64,000 nt of DNA from Balneatrix alpica DSM 16621 (GTDB lineage: Bacteria > Pseudomonadota > Gammaproteobacteria > Pseudomonadales > Balneatricaceae), in the NCBI RefSeq assembly GCF_000619885.1, contig NZ_KK211040.1, forward strand, positions 186,001 to 250,000, read 5' to 3'. Shown here in pieces: positions 48,276-57,597 of this stretch. A model generated the notes under the pieces. The model searched no databases. It was not told the DNA's origin and saw nothing but the letters and a program-made list of their open reading frames with translations. Position numbers and translations under genes: made by a program. Positions within the stretch are counted from its first letter, which is position 1. Each line of letters starts with the position of its first letter.

Positions 48276-49331
48276 TTACCAGTCTTTACGCTGCTCCATT
48301 TCATTGTGCAATTGGCAGGCTTGGCGCAGCACCCCCAGAGCAATGGCGGCCCCCGCTGCCTCCCCCTGTCTTAGCTGTAAGTTCAAGATAGGCTTTGCCT
48401 CCAGCGCTCTTAATACTCGCGCATGACCAGGCTCAGCATCTTGCTGGGCAAACAATAACCACTCACGTGCACCGGGTTGCAACTGCACCGCCAACAGCGC
48501 CGCCACCGAGCCGACCAAGCCATCAACCAAAGCGGGCAGGCCTAATTGCGCACAACGTAAGTAGCCACCCACCAGTGCGGCCAAATCTGCGCCACCCAAC
48601 TGTTGCAGTACCTCTAAGGGTGGTTGTTCCTTACCTGACCAGCGCGCTTGCGCCTGCTCCAACAGCTGACAACGCTCAAAGCGCAGTTTTTCTGGCTCCT
48701 GCGCGTCACAGTAAAATTCGCTCTGTCCTCCCAACAGCGTGAAGGCCACCACCGTTGCCACCAACGAAGCACCACAGCCAAGCTCACCGCCGACCCATAA
48801 CCGGCAACCAGCCTCCCAAGCCGAATCAACTCTGTCACGCCCCACCGCCATGGCTTTAAAGCAGTCATTTTCAGACAGGGCTGGTTGCTGCAGCAAATTG
48901 TCACTGCCGCTGACGGCCTTACGGCTTAACACCCCCTGCAAGGGCTCCAGCGTATCCTGCATACCGACATTGACGACCTCAAATCGCGCCCCCTGATTAC
49001 GGGCAAGGATACTGATCGGCGCCCCACCACGAGCAAAACTTCGCACCCGTTGCTGGGTATGCTCCGCCGCCCGCTCGCCCTCGGCTAACCCCAGCAAGCT
49101 CGGGTTAATTGCCTGACAGAGGCCATGATCGGCCGCAAATACAGTCAGCTGTACAGGATCAACCGCTGGCCGCGGAGTATTCTGTAAAGCGGCTAGCTCA
49201 ATCGCTAGCTCCTCCAGGCGCCCTAGGGCACCAGCCTGTTTTGCAAGCTGTTGTTGATAGTGGCGAGCCTGCTGACGCACGCTCTCACGAGGGGTTTTGA
49301 TCGGGGCTTCAAACCAATAGTCAGTCACCAT
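48276..49331 (-). CDS. CobT-like phosphoribosyltransferase, divergent
   Basis: This 351-residue protein is homologous to nicotinate-nucleotide:dimethylbenzimidazole phosphoribosyltransferase, which activates the lower base of cobalamin. FAADHGL, ARGGAPISILAR, LGGADLAALVGGYLRCAQLGLPALVDGLVGSVAALL and the C-terminal catalytic-glutamate motif GEAAGAA fit the family. However GEMGIxNTT is replaced by GELGCGASL, and the following VGxGxxL loop by FYCDAQEPEK, so nicotinate-nucleotide handling may differ. No other cobalamin synthesis gene is near. AAGGAG precedes the ATG. The symbol is withheld because of these changes. Confidence 0.82.
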   Translation of the reverse strand: MVTDYWFEAPIKTPRESVRQQARHYQQQLAKQAGALGRLEELAIELAALQNTPRPAVDPVQLTVFAADHGLCQAINPSLLGLAEGERAAEHTQQRVRSFARGGAPISILARNQGARFEVVNVGMQDTLEPLQGVLSRKAVSGSDNLLQQPALSENDCFKAMAVGRDRVDSAWEAGCRLWVGGELGCGASLVATVVAFTLLGGQSEFYCDAQEPEKLRFERCQLLEQAQARWSGKEQPPLEVLQQLGGADLAALVGGYLRCAQLGLPALVDGLVGSVAALLAVQLQPGAREWLLFAQQDAEPGHARVLRALEAKPILNLQLRQGEAAGAAIALGVLRQACQLHNEMEQRKDW

Positions 49332-49563
49332 GACTCCTTACCACATGCTGGGTTGCCGCCGGGCTACAGCTGGATCAATCGTTGGGCAGTTACTCATCCA
49401 CCACACTCAAGCACTGCTTAAGTGGGCAATCAAGCCCGCCCGAGTGGCTGTTATAGGTCAACTCTGACTGAACTACCAGCGCAAATTCCCCCTGTCTAAC
49501 CGCATCCTCCCTTGACCCGCATCCAGCCAATCCCTACCATCAGCTTTCCTGCCCGGATGCTGA

Positions 49564-50343
49564 ATGTGTATGCCTGTCACCCGCACCCTGTTCCGTTCTG
49601 TTTTTTTGAGCCTGCTGCCACTTACAGCCCTGGCTCACTTTCAAGAGCTGATCCCGAGTACGGACATGGTCTACGATCACCATCGCCGTCAAATAGACTT
49701 CGCCATCAGCTTCACCCATCCGACAGAACAGGGTCCGGTGATGCCTATGCAGCCCCCACAAGAGATCGGGGTACTGATAAACGGCAACCCCCGTCTTTTA
49801 AATGATGACCTGGAAGCAGGCAGCGCGCCCCATACCTATCACTTTGTTTATGATATTGATGAGGCCGGCGACCATGTGTTCTACCTCAAACCCACCCCTT
49901 ACTGGGAAGCAAGTGAAGGTAAAATGGTCAGCCACTACACCAAAGTAGTGATTGATGCCTTTGGCCGTAGCAATAGTTGGGATGCTCTGGTTGGTTTCCC
50001 CGTCGAAATCCAACCCCTCAGCCGCCCTTATGCGCTCTGGGTCGGTAATGTCTTTCAGGGCGTGGTATTACGCCATGGTGAACCTGTGCCCTTTGCCGAG
50101 GTAGAGGTGGCTTACCATAACGATGGCAGCCTGCCTATTCCGGCCGATACTTATCGACTACAGATTGTCCGTGCCGATGCCAATGGCACCTTTACCTATG
50201 GCCTCCCCAAAGCCGGCTGGTGGGGGTTTGCGGCACTCATCACCGCGGAAGAGCCTGCACTCAACCCTGATGGCAACTTTGTTGACCATGAAGAAGGCGG
50301 CTTACTCTGGGTATACGCCCGTGATCCAAGGATGACACCCTGA
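49564..50343 (+). CDS. DUF4198 periplasmic protein, NikK-like
   Basis: This 259-residue protein has a signal peptide (VTRTLFRSVFLSLLPLTALA, cleaved before HFQEL) and a DUF4198 fold. The mature N-terminus His and the HFQELIPSTDMVYDHHRRQIDFAISFTHP segment, rich in His and Asp, resemble NikK-type accessory subunits of nickel/cobalt ECF transporters. LPIPADTYRLQIVRADANGTFTYGLPKAGWWGFAAL is typical for DUF4198. It overlaps the next gene by one base. The ECF transporter genes themselves are not in the window, so a metal-uptake role is inferred. Confidence 0.78.
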   Translation: MCMPVTRTLFRSVFLSLLPLTALAHFQELIPSTDMVYDHHRRQIDFAISFTHPTEQGPVMPMQPPQEIGVLINGNPRLLNDDLEAGSAPHTYHFVYDIDEAGDHVFYLKPTPYWEASEGKMVSHYTKVVIDAFGRSNSWDALVGFPVEIQPLSRPYALWVGNVFQGVVLRHGEPVPFAEVEVAYHNDGSLPIPADTYRLQIVRADANGTFTYGLPKAGWWGFAALITAEEPALNPDGNFVDHEEGGLLWVYARDPRMTP

Positions 50344-50849
50344 TGCCAGTTTGGTTACTGCTTGCTTTATTACTGGCTCCTGTGGCGAGCTGGGCGCATA
50401 GCCTCAAGCTGTTTGTCAACGTGGGGGAGCGTTATCTGGAAGGACAAACCTATTTTATTGGTGCCGGCCAAGCTTCAGGGATCAGCATTAAATTGCTAGA
50501 TGACGAGGGCCGTACTATTACCCAGATCATTTCTGACGCAGATGGGCACTTTCGCCTGCCCCGCCCTAACCGTGGCGAAACCATTATCCAGGCCGTACTG
50601 GATGAGGGGCATCAGGATAGTCTGTTACTCACCCCGCCTAAAACCAAAGGCGATAGTCTGGCCAGTAACGCCCCACAGGACATTGCCGTCGTAAATGACA
50701 AGCTGAATCGCTTGCAGGATAGTCTCGATGCCTATCAGCGCCAGCTCAAAGTGCTGGACATCCTAGGTCTGATCGGCTTGGCGCTGGGTATTGTTGGCAT
50801 CAGTCTGTGGTGGCGAGCCCGTCATAAAAAACCACCCGAACAGCACTAA
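50343..50849 (+). CDS. NikL-like protein with C-terminal membrane helix
   Basis: This 168-residue protein has a signal peptide (MPVWLLLALLLAPVASWA), a mature part starting HSLKLFVNVGERYLEGQTYF, a carboxypeptidase-regulatory-like beta domain (LLDDEGRTITQIISDADGHFRLPRPN), a predicted coiled coil (NDKLNRLQDSLDAYQRQLKVL) and one C-terminal helix (GLIGLALGIVGISLWWRARHKK). This is the layout of NikL, which accompanies NikK and NikM in ECF nickel or cobalt uptake. It is translationally coupled to the preceding gene. Confidence 0.75.
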   Translation: MPVWLLLALLLAPVASWAHSLKLFVNVGERYLEGQTYFIGAGQASGISIKLLDDEGRTITQIISDADGHFRLPRPNRGETIIQAVLDEGHQDSLLLTPPKTKGDSLASNAPQDIAVVNDKLNRLQDSLDAYQRQLKVLDILGLIGLALGIVGISLWWRARHKKPPEQH

Positions 50850-50965
50850 TCCTCCGCAACCGGTGGCTAATATTGCTCCAATAGCGCCATTTTTGCTGGC
50901 GACACCAGCCAGTTCAATCCTCTTCACCTAGACTCCTCTGCAAACCCTGGGATGGGATAGACCCC

Positions 50966-51418
50966 ATGAGCGACACTGCAATTCTCGGCTGGTATGAGTG
51001 GGTACAGTTACCTGACCTCGACCTCCCCCCAATCAAGGCCAAAGTGGATACCGGCGCCCGCACCTCTTGCCTGCATGCCTTTTCCATTGAGCCCTTTGTA
51101 CGCAATGAACAAGACTGGGTGCGCTTCCATGTTCACCCCTTACACAAGCGCGATGATGAAGTACGTATCTGCGAGGCTCCCGTCTTAGAGCAGCGCCACG
51201 TGCGCGACTCCGGTGGCCACGTCACCTTGAGATACGTGATTCGTACCCGTATGCAATTAGGTAGCCATATTCAGGATGTCGACATGACCCTGATGGCACG
51301 CGATGACATGCAATTCCGTATGCTGATTGGCCGCACCTCGATTCCTGCTGGCTTTTTAGTTAACCCCCATCGTTCCCGACTTCTTAGCCGTAAAGCTCCC
51401 AAGAGGGCAGTATTATGA
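50966..51418 (+). CDS. rimB: retropepsin-like protease RimB
   Basis: This 150-residue protein belongs to the bacterial retropepsin-like (putative ATP-dependent zinc protease) family, whose catalytic motif [12 protein letters not shown] lies near residue 27. [19 protein letters not shown] is the matching C-terminal motif. Adjacent to rimK it corresponds to RimB, which in Pseudomonas takes part in RimK-dependent modification of ribosomal protein S6. It overlaps rimK by four bases (ATGA). Confidence 0.85.
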   Translation: MSDTAILGWYEWVQLPDLDLPPIKAKVDTGARTSCLHAFSIEPFVRNEQDWVRFHVHPLHKRDDEVRICEAPVLEQRHVRDSGGHVTLRYVIRTRMQLGSHIQDVDMTLMARDDMQFRMLIGRTSIPAGFLVNPHRSRLLSRKAPKRAVL

Positions 51419-52320
51419 AAATTGCTATTCTTTCCCGTAACCCCAACCTTTACTCCACCCGTCGTCTGGTGGAAGCGGGACAACAACGCGGCCATGAAGT
51501 GCGGGTAATCGATACCTTACGTTGCTATATGAACATTTCCAGCAACGCCCCTAGCATCCACTACATGGGGGAGGACTTAGTCGGCTTTGATGCGGTTATC
51601 CCTCGTATTGGTGCCTCCATTACCTTTTATGGCACTGCGGTGTTACGTCAGTTTGAAATGATGGGGGTCTACCCCTTAAATGAGTCCGTGGCGATTTCCC
51701 GCTCACGCGACAAACTCCGTTCGCTACAATTACTTTCCCGCAAAGGATTGGGGCTGCCTGTCACCGGTTTTGCCCACTCCCCGGATGATATCCCTGACTT
51801 GATCAAAATGGTTGGCGGAGCCCCACTAGTGATCAAGCTACTGGAAGGTACTCAAGGTATTGGCGTGGTATTGGCGGAGACCCGGAAAGCCGCCGAAAGT
51901 GTTATCGAGGCCTTTATGGGCCTGGATGCCAACATCATGGTGCAGGAATTTATTAAAGAAGCAGGCGGAGCGGATATCCGCTGCCTGGTGGTAGGGGGCA
52001 AAGTAGTGGCCGCGATGAAGCGTCAGGCTCAACCAGGCGAGTTCCGCTCCAACCTGCATCGCGGTGGTAGCGCCGCCTTAGTACGTCTGAGCAAAGAGGA
52101 ACGGGAAACCGCCGTCAATGCCGCCCGAGTGATGGGGCTTAATGTCTGTGGGGTGGATATTCTTCGCTCAGAACGCGGCCCACTGGTGATGGAGGTTAAC
52201 TCTTCACCGGGGCTCGAAGGCATTGAAACAGCTACCAGCAAGGATGTTGCCGGTCTGATTATTGAGTGCATCGAGAAACAAGCCAAACCCAATCACACTC
52301 GCACCCGCGGCAAGGGTTAA
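51415..52320 (+). CDS. rimK: ribosomal protein S6 glutamate ligase RimK
   Basis: RimK is an ATP-grasp ligase adding glutamates to the C-terminus of ribosomal protein S6. The 301-residue protein has [17 protein letters not shown] at the N-terminus, [16 protein letters not shown], the ATP-grasp loop [14 protein letters not shown], and the metal-binding [14 protein letters not shown]. Length equals E. coli RimK (300). It is translationally coupled to rimB and ends near a long hairpin. Confidence 0.96.
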   Translation: MKIAILSRNPNLYSTRRLVEAGQQRGHEVRVIDTLRCYMNISSNAPSIHYMGEDLVGFDAVIPRIGASITFYGTAVLRQFEMMGVYPLNESVAISRSRDKLRSLQLLSRKGLGLPVTGFAHSPDDIPDLIKMVGGAPLVIKLLEGTQGIGVVLAETRKAAESVIEAFMGLDANIMVQEFIKEAGGADIRCLVVGGKVVAAMKRQAQPGEFRSNLHRGGSAALVRLSKEERETAVNAARVMGLNVCGVDILRSERGPLVMEVNSSPGLEGIETATSKDVAGLIIECIEKQAKPNHTRTRGKG

Positions 52321-52328
52321 GCTTTACT

Positions 52329-52361
52329 AGACCCCATCGTGACCAAGCACCGATGGGGTCT
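52329..52361. terminator. hairpin between convergent rimK and mscS
   Basis: AGACCCCATCG pairs with CGATGGGGTCT around an 11-base loop. No T run follows on either strand, so it may act as an RNA end-stabilising hairpin or rho-assisted terminator. Confidence 0.5.
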
Positions 52362-52376
52362 GCTAACAAACAGCCT

Positions 52377-53243
52377 TTACTCGACTAAGGACACCTCTTT
52401 AGCCTGAACCTTAGGCTCCACACTGAGCGTTCCCCCTTCGATATGCAGGGTACGTTGCGGGAAGGGTATTTCAATACCCTCTTCATCCAGCACTGTTTTA
52501 ATCCGCTGGTTAAGTGCGTAAGTGACTTCCCAATAGTCCTCACTCTTCACCCACGGACGAACCGCAAAATTCACCGAATTATCCGCCAAAGCCAATACAC
52601 CAATCACTGGAGCAGGCTCAGGCAAAATGCGGCTTTCTTCGGCCAAAATGCGTTGCAACACCGCTTTAGCATGCGCCAGATCAGTCTTGTAGCCTACCCC
52701 GACTACCAAGTCGATGCGGCGCTCCCCTTTGGCGGAATAATTCACCACAGTGCTTTTCAGCAAGGTAGCGTTCGGCAGAATGACATGCTTATTGTCCGGG
52801 GTACGCAGCTGGGTAGAGAGCAAACTGATTTGCTCTACGCTACCACCAACACCACTACACTCAATGTAATTACCTAAGCGAAAAGGGCGAAACACCGTCA
52901 ACAAAATCCCGGCGGCAATATTCTCCAGTGAATCTTTCAACGCCAGGGCAATCGCCAAGCCAGCCGCACCAATTACAGCAATCAACGAAGTTGTCTGTAC
53001 CCCTACCTGGGTGAGTGCCACAATCACTGTTAACACCACCAGCACCGCATGAATCAGGGTACGCACAAAGCTGGCCAGGGTTTCTTCAGTACGAGCTTTT
53101 ACTAATACATTAAAAGCCAAACGGCTCACCCGTTTGCTAAGCCACCACCCCAGCAAAAACACCAACAGGGCTGATAACACTTTCGGCCCCCAGGTCATCA
53201 ACTGAATACTGAGAAACTGGGTATCGATCTGCAAACCTTCCAT
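52377..53243 (-). CDS. mscS: small-conductance mechanosensitive channel MscS
   Basis: This 288-residue channel releases solutes on hypo-osmotic shock. Length fits E. coli MscS (286). It has three N-terminal helices, the third with the pore motif AVIGAAGLAIALALKDSLENIAAG, then the cytoplasmic beta domain (FRPFRLGNYIECSGVGGSV, LPNATLLKSTVVNYS) and the C-terminal alpha/beta domain ending after EEGIEIPFPQRTLHI. The ATG at 53243 follows AAAGGAG; upstream in-frame starts would add 37 residues without family precedent. Confidence 0.95.
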   Translation of the reverse strand: MEGLQIDTQFLSIQLMTWGPKVLSALLVFLLGWWLSKRVSRLAFNVLVKARTEETLASFVRTLIHAVLVVLTVIVALTQVGVQTTSLIAVIGAAGLAIALALKDSLENIAAGILLTVFRPFRLGNYIECSGVGGSVEQISLLSTQLRTPDNKHVILPNATLLKSTVVNYSAKGERRIDLVVGVGYKTDLAHAKAVLQRILAEESRILPEPAPVIGVLALADNSVNFAVRPWVKSEDYWEVTYALNQRIKTVLDEEGIEIPFPQRTLHIEGGTLSVEPKVQAKEVSLVE

Positions 53244-53408
53244 AAGGGCTCCTTTACTACTGACAAAGTTCCTCGCTAACAACACGGGACACTTTTTTAC
53301 TTTCACCTTCTTGTCTGAACTGACTAAACAGAAGGTTGTGATAGCCTGCTCCATCCAGGCGCCTTAGAGTATAATGAGATTTTTATTCAAAGTCGGGGGG
53401 AGTTTGCC

Positions 53409-53921
53409 GTGTTTCGTGCCTTGGCCGCCATCTGGGGGATAATCGGGGTATCCGCATTGCTGTTGTTCGCTATTGCCAGACTGACCCCCATCAGCCTGGA
53501 GGCTTGGCATGCACCCTGGCAATGGCAGCATTGGGTAACCTTCTGGGTATTTATGCTGTTTATGCTGTACAGCGAGGGCTATAAGGGCTTTCAAAAAGCC
53601 TTTTCTCCTCGCACGGCTGCCCGTGCTTACTACTTATCGCAAGCGGCTACGCTCTGGCAGGGATTGTTGGCGCCGGCTTTTTGTATGGGCTACTTTCACA
53701 CCACCCGTAAGCGCCAGATTATTTCGATTTGCATTACCTCAATGGTAATTGTGCTTGTACTGCTGTTTCGCCTACTCCCTCAACCCTGGCGTGGCATCCT
53801 TGATGCAGGGGTGGTGGCAGGTTTAGCCTGGGGCCTAGTCTCGTTTTGGAGTTATTGCTGGGCGGCTTGGTTCAGTCATGGTTTTGCTTATTCCGCCGAA
53901 TTACCCAACTCAGCCAGTTAA
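53409..53921 (+). CDS. membrane protein, unknown
   Basis: This 170-residue protein has four to five predicted helices (about 5-25, 42-58, 80-97, 105-122, 132-155). I recall similar conserved hypothetical proteins but no named family. The SEGYKGFQKAFSPRTAARA loop between helices 2 and 3 is the most distinctive hydrophilic part. It uses a GTG start at 53409 with GGGGAG upstream. Its stop codon lies within the loop of a hairpin shared with the convergent regulator gene. Confidence 0.8.
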   Translation: MFRALAAIWGIIGVSALLLFAIARLTPISLEAWHAPWQWQHWVTFWVFMLFMLYSEGYKGFQKAFSPRTAARAYYLSQAATLWQGLLAPAFCMGYFHTTRKRQIISICITSMVIVLVLLFRLLPQPWRGILDAGVVAGLAWGLVSFWSYCWAAWFSHGFAYSAELPNSAS

Positions 53922-53935
53922 TTTACTGGCTGAGT
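53908..53935. terminator. bidirectional hairpin whose loop holds both stop codons
   Basis: ACTCAGCCAGT (53908-53918) pairs with ACTGGCTGAGT (53925-53935) across a six-base loop TAATTT. The loop holds the whole plus-strand stop (53919-53921) and two bases of the minus-strand stop (53923-53925). The stem encodes the C-terminal codons of both convergent genes. Confidence 0.7.
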
Positions 53936-54501
53936 AAAGCCTCTTGGTCCAGCAAAATATCAATCGCATTAACCAACTCCTGATTCTCAAATGGCTTGGG
54001 CAGCACAGCATCTGCCCCCGCATCCAGTGCTTGCTGCAATTGATACTCTGACATCGCTGACACCACTAAAATTCGCAGTTTATGCCAACGCTCATCGGAG
54101 CGGATGTATTCAATCACCCCCATGCCATTAAGTCCTGGCATCTGCAGATCTAAGGTGACAAGGCTGGGATTAAAATCATAGAGCTGACTACCCGCTTGAA
54201 AGCTATCAGTTACCACGCGGGTTTCCATGCCAGCACGCTTAAGAATACGCTCAATCGCATGTGCCATTGGCTGTTCGTCTTCGATGATGAGTACTCGTCG
54301 GCTGGAGTCCTGTAGCTCCTGGGGCACAGGCATCTGGTGGGCGTGAAGAAAATCAATAAAGTTATCGAGGCTAATCCGATTATCCCCTCGCCCCGGCAGC
54401 TTAAACGCCTTTAATTGGCCTCGTTCAATCCAACGTATAACGGTTCGAAAGTTAACCCCACAGTAGTTAGCGACTTCACCTGTCGTCAACATTCGCTTCA
54501 T
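53923..54501 (-). CDS. HTH-receiver response regulator
   Basis: This 192-residue protein has an unusual order: an N-terminal excisionase/MerR-like helix-turn-helix (MLTTGEVANYCGVNFRTVIRWIERGQLKAF, about residues 4-35, with DNRISLDNFIDFL wing) and a C-terminal receiver domain (about 68-190; RVLIIEDEQPMAHAIE, phosphoacceptor in VTLDLQMPGLNG, VVSAMS, LPKPFE). It probably binds DNA in a phosphorylation-dependent way. No histidine kinase is adjacent. The ATG at 54501 follows GGGGAG. It lies 60 bases after the GGDEF-EAL gene on the same strand. Confidence 0.88.
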   Translation of the reverse strand: MKRMLTTGEVANYCGVNFRTVIRWIERGQLKAFKLPGRGDNRISLDNFIDFLHAHQMPVPQELQDSSRRVLIIEDEQPMAHAIERILKRAGMETRVVTDSFQAGSQLYDFNPSLVTLDLQMPGLNGMGVIEYIRSDERWHKLRILVVSAMSEYQLQQALDAGADAVLPKPFENQELVNAIDILLDQEALLSQ

Positions 54502-54561
54502 GCTGCTCCCCACACTCAAACCCCATTCTTGGAAATACTTGGGCTTATTGAGTCATAGGGT

Positions 54562-56706
54562 TTAGCCAGCTTTTTTCCAACCAGACCAAAAGTTTAATAA
54601 CGCCTCAGCGGTCATCGGCTTAGCCATGTAAAATCCCTGCATCGCCTGGCACCCAGCTGCCGCCAAAAAATCCCATTGTGCTTCGGTCTCGACCCCCTCT
54701 GACACCACATGCATATCCAAGCTGGCAGCCAGGGCCAAAATGGCTTCGATAATGGCGCAATCTTCATAACCCTTTTCAATATCAGCGATAAAGCTACGGT
54801 CAATTTTAAGGGTTTGAATCGGTAAGCGTTTCAGATAGGCCATAGAGGAGTAGCCGGTACCAAAGTCATCAATGGCTAGCCTTACCCCCAGTGCACGCAG
54901 CCCCTGCAGCTTACTCAAGGCATCATCCACATCCTGCATCAAACTACTTTCTGTAATTTCAAGCTCCAGCATCGCAGGAGATATATGGCTTTCCTCCAAC
55001 AGTCTCGCCACTTGTTGCACTAGGCTAGCATCCATTAACTGGCGGGCTGAGAGGTTAACGGCAACCGGGATATGCAAACCTTGCAGCTGCCATTGGCGCT
55101 GTTGCCGACAGGCTTCTTGCAACACCCATTGACCTATATTGATGATTAACCCCGTCTCCTCAGCAACCGGTATAAACTCCGCTGGCGATATTGGCTTGTC
55201 GCCCCCCTCCGGATACCAACGCAACAGCGCCTCCACCGCCAATAATTGCGGATTAGGCTCAAGGCTGAACTGGGGCTGGTAATGTAACTGCAGCTCATTG
55301 CGCTCAATGGCATGGCGCAGTTTACCCGCTAATAACAAGCGGGCTTGATGACGCCCCTGCAAATCTTGCTCGAATACCTGAATACGGTTTTTGCCAAGTT
55401 GTTTCGCCCGATATAAGGCAATATCCGCCCGCTGTAACAGTTCATCTGCATCCGCCGCCTGTCCAGGATAGAGTGCTACTCCAAGCGTCGCCGTGGTCAG
55501 GACCTCATTGCCCTGTATCTCAAAGGGATTATGCAGCCCTTCTTGCAATGCCAGCGCCTGTTGGTAGGCCTCCGCTTGATCAGTCACCCCTTCCAGAATC
55601 AGAGCAAACTCATCCCCTCCCAGGCGGGCTAAGTGACCACTACCGGCCAGCTGTGAACGTAACCGCTGGGCAACCGCCACCAATAAAGCATCACCCGCAT
55701 TATGTCCAAAGGCATCATTCACAATCTTGAAGTTATCCAGGTCTAGCAGGACTAACGCCATCTGCGCTTCGCCACTGGCTTTTTGCATCGTTGAAGCTAA
55801 CAGCTCGGCAAACTGCTTACGGTTCGGCAGGTCCGTCAGCACATCCAGATATGCCAGTTCCGTCAACTTGCGTTGCGCCAGACGCTGATCCGTCACATCA
55901 CTGAACATCAAAATAAAGTGAGTGACCTCCCCCTGAGCCCCCAATACAGTGGAGACATCCATCAGACTGATAAAGAGCTCACCCGCTTTGTTACGGTCAA
56001 GCACCTCTCCCTGCCAACGTCCCTGCGTCACCGCCTGAGTTAACATGCGCTGATAGAAGTCCTGCCCATGCCAACCTGATTCAAGCATGCGTGGCTTGCG
56101 CCCCAGCACTTCGTCGCGCTGATAGCCGGTGATGCGAGTAAAAGCGGTATTGATTTGCAAAATATTGAGATGGCGATCCGTTAACAGCATGCCTTGCGAG
56201 CATTGCTCCAACACCCGCTTAGCCAGCCAGGCATCCTGCTCGGTTGCACGCATCAGGGTAACGTCTTCCATCACCCCAACCCAGCGTAACGGTTCTTTAC
56301 GCAAGCGCACGGCATGAATAATGAAGGTCACAGGCTGACTTTGTAGCTGCACTTGAATCTCCACCCCTTGCAGGTGGGACTCATCGCCTTGTGTCATACG
56401 TTGATAGATGTGCTCATAGGCATTGGCTTCCATCCGGTCTTGCCAAAGACCTGGGGCAAGCCAATAGTGCGGCTCTAGGTCTGCAAAGCGCTCACGTAAC
56501 TCGGGGGAGAGCCACCAACCGTGCTCGGCATCAAACTCCCACACATTAGCATGCAGCAGCTTCAAGGCCTCCCGTAACCGGGCCCACTCTTGCTCAACCT
56601 GCTGCAGCGCCTGCGATGTCGAACTTTGCCGCCCCAGCGACTCCACTCGTTCAAACAGACGCGCTAAGGCGGGAAACCACTGTTTGTCCCACACTCCACG
56701 CGGCAT
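54562..56706 (-). CDS. PAS-GGDEF-EAL protein
   Basis: This 714-residue soluble protein has N-terminal PAS-like regions (one recognisable at about 160-280, with [35 protein letters not shown]), a GGDEF domain with intact GGDEF at 363-367 but no RxxD inhibition site, and an EAL domain with EAL at 492-494 and DDFGTGYSS. Both cyclase and phosphodiesterase motifs look complete, so net activity on c-di-GMP is uncertain. The ATG at 56706 follows AAAGG. A PAS sensor suggests redox or ligand input. Confidence 0.92.
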   Translation of the reverse strand: MPRGVWDKQWFPALARLFERVESLGRQSSTSQALQQVEQEWARLREALKLLHANVWEFDAEHGWWLSPELRERFADLEPHYWLAPGLWQDRMEANAYEHIYQRMTQGDESHLQGVEIQVQLQSQPVTFIIHAVRLRKEPLRWVGVMEDVTLMRATEQDAWLAKRVLEQCSQGMLLTDRHLNILQINTAFTRITGYQRDEVLGRKPRMLESGWHGQDFYQRMLTQAVTQGRWQGEVLDRNKAGELFISLMDVSTVLGAQGEVTHFILMFSDVTDQRLAQRKLTELAYLDVLTDLPNRKQFAELLASTMQKASGEAQMALVLLDLDNFKIVNDAFGHNAGDALLVAVAQRLRSQLAGSGHLARLGGDEFALILEGVTDQAEAYQQALALQEGLHNPFEIQGNEVLTTATLGVALYPGQAADADELLQRADIALYRAKQLGKNRIQVFEQDLQGRHQARLLLAGKLRHAIERNELQLHYQPQFSLEPNPQLLAVEALLRWYPEGGDKPISPAEFIPVAEETGLIINIGQWVLQEACRQQRQWQLQGLHIPVAVNLSARQLMDASLVQQVARLLEESHISPAMLELEITESSLMQDVDDALSKLQGLRALGVRLAIDDFGTGYSSMAYLKRLPIQTLKIDRSFIADIEKGYEDCAIIEAILALAASLDMHVVSEGVETEAQWDFLAAAGCQAMQGFYMAKPMTAEALLNFWSGWKKAG

Positions 56707-56840
56707 GACGACCTTTCTTATTCTGCAGTTAGTCACTTAATGGCGTTAACGCAGTACTGGTGGCAAACGCCCTACTCAGAGCGCTCTATATGAAACTGCC
56801 TCAGCTACCGCGAAAAAACGTGAGTAGCAATATCATAGAG

Positions 56841-57377
56841 TTAAACCGAGGCGCAAGCTGGATTCGGCAACCATTGTCCCTGTTGATGTTGCAGCCAGTG
56901 TAAAAATGCACAGCGACTCGTTTCTGTGACAGGATCCAGCAATGCCGCCTGACCAGGAGGTAAATAAAAAGCCTCAGCAACCTCTTCCACCTGTAAGCTG
57001 AGCTCTCCCTGCCATTGACAGGAATACACCCGCCCCCACACCTGGTAACCATCCCCCTCATCGAAAAACAGACCATGATCACACAGCTGACTTGGGTAAG
57101 CCCCCAACTCTTCAGCTAACTCCCGGCCCGCTGCCACCAGCCAATCTTCGTTAGCTGCCACCACCCCGCCGGCGGTTAACTCATACCAGCCTGGGCGAAA
57201 GTCTTTGTTCAGAGTGCGCTTATGGGCACAAAGCTCCCCCTGCTGGTTAAACAGCAGAATATAGACCGCGCGATGGGCCAGACCCTGCTCGCGCATTTGT
57301 CGGCGCGTCACCTGGCCCAGCACCCGGTTGTCACGATCCACCCAGGTAATCCATTCTTCTGTTGCTTTTTTCGTCAT
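56841..57377 (-). CDS. Nudix hydrolase, YfcD-like
   Basis: This 178-residue Nudix protein has the complete signature GX5EX7REUXEEXGU in GVVAANEDWLVAAGRELAEELG (about residues 70-91). The N-terminus EEWITWVDRDNRVLGQVTRRQMREQGLAHRAVYILLFN resembles YfcD and isopentenyl-diphosphate isomerase relatives. Substrate is unknown. It stands alone, divergent from the region with the candidate small RNA. Confidence 0.88.
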   Translation of the reverse strand: MTKKATEEWITWVDRDNRVLGQVTRRQMREQGLAHRAVYILLFNQQGELCAHKRTLNKDFRPGWYELTAGGVVAANEDWLVAAGRELAEELGAYPSQLCDHGLFFDEGDGYQVWGRVYSCQWQGELSLQVEEVAEAFYLPPGQAALLDPVTETSRCAFLHWLQHQQGQWLPNPACASV

Positions 57378-57439
57378 TTAAGCCGCCGTTCTTTGATGCC
57401 TATCAAGTTTTAGCCCAGGGTGAAGGCTTATAGTGGCTC

Positions 57440-57527
57440 TCGAAAGCAAGCGCTTTCCTCCCTGGCTCACTTGGCTCCTGAAGAGATTAGGGAGCGGCCC
57501 TTTCCTCGGAAAGGGCCTTTTCTTTTT
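57440..57527 (+). ncRNA. candidate small RNA ending at a strong terminator
   Basis: A very good intrinsic terminator (stem GGCCCTTTCC at 57496-57505 with GGAAAGGGCC at 57508-57517, then TTTTCTTTTT) has no plus-strand gene upstream to terminate. A possible -10 TATAGT lies at 57429-57434 without a clear -35. A second hairpin, GAAAGC-AAGC-GCTTTC, lies at its 5' end. This could be an 85-base small RNA or an attenuating leader of the next gene. It is weakly supported without expression data. Confidence 0.35.
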
Positions 57528-57597
57528 CCGCCTCTGCCTCACTCAGCTGGGCTTGGTTATAATGGCGGCGCCTTCCTTGATTGCCGTGTTGACGACC

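Noticed and set aside
49332-49563. Possible cobalamin riboswitch upstream of the CobT-like gene
   Set aside because: A GGGAA and some GCC/GGC pairs are present on the minus strand, but the B12-box core and the CCCGCAACTGT-like segment are missing.
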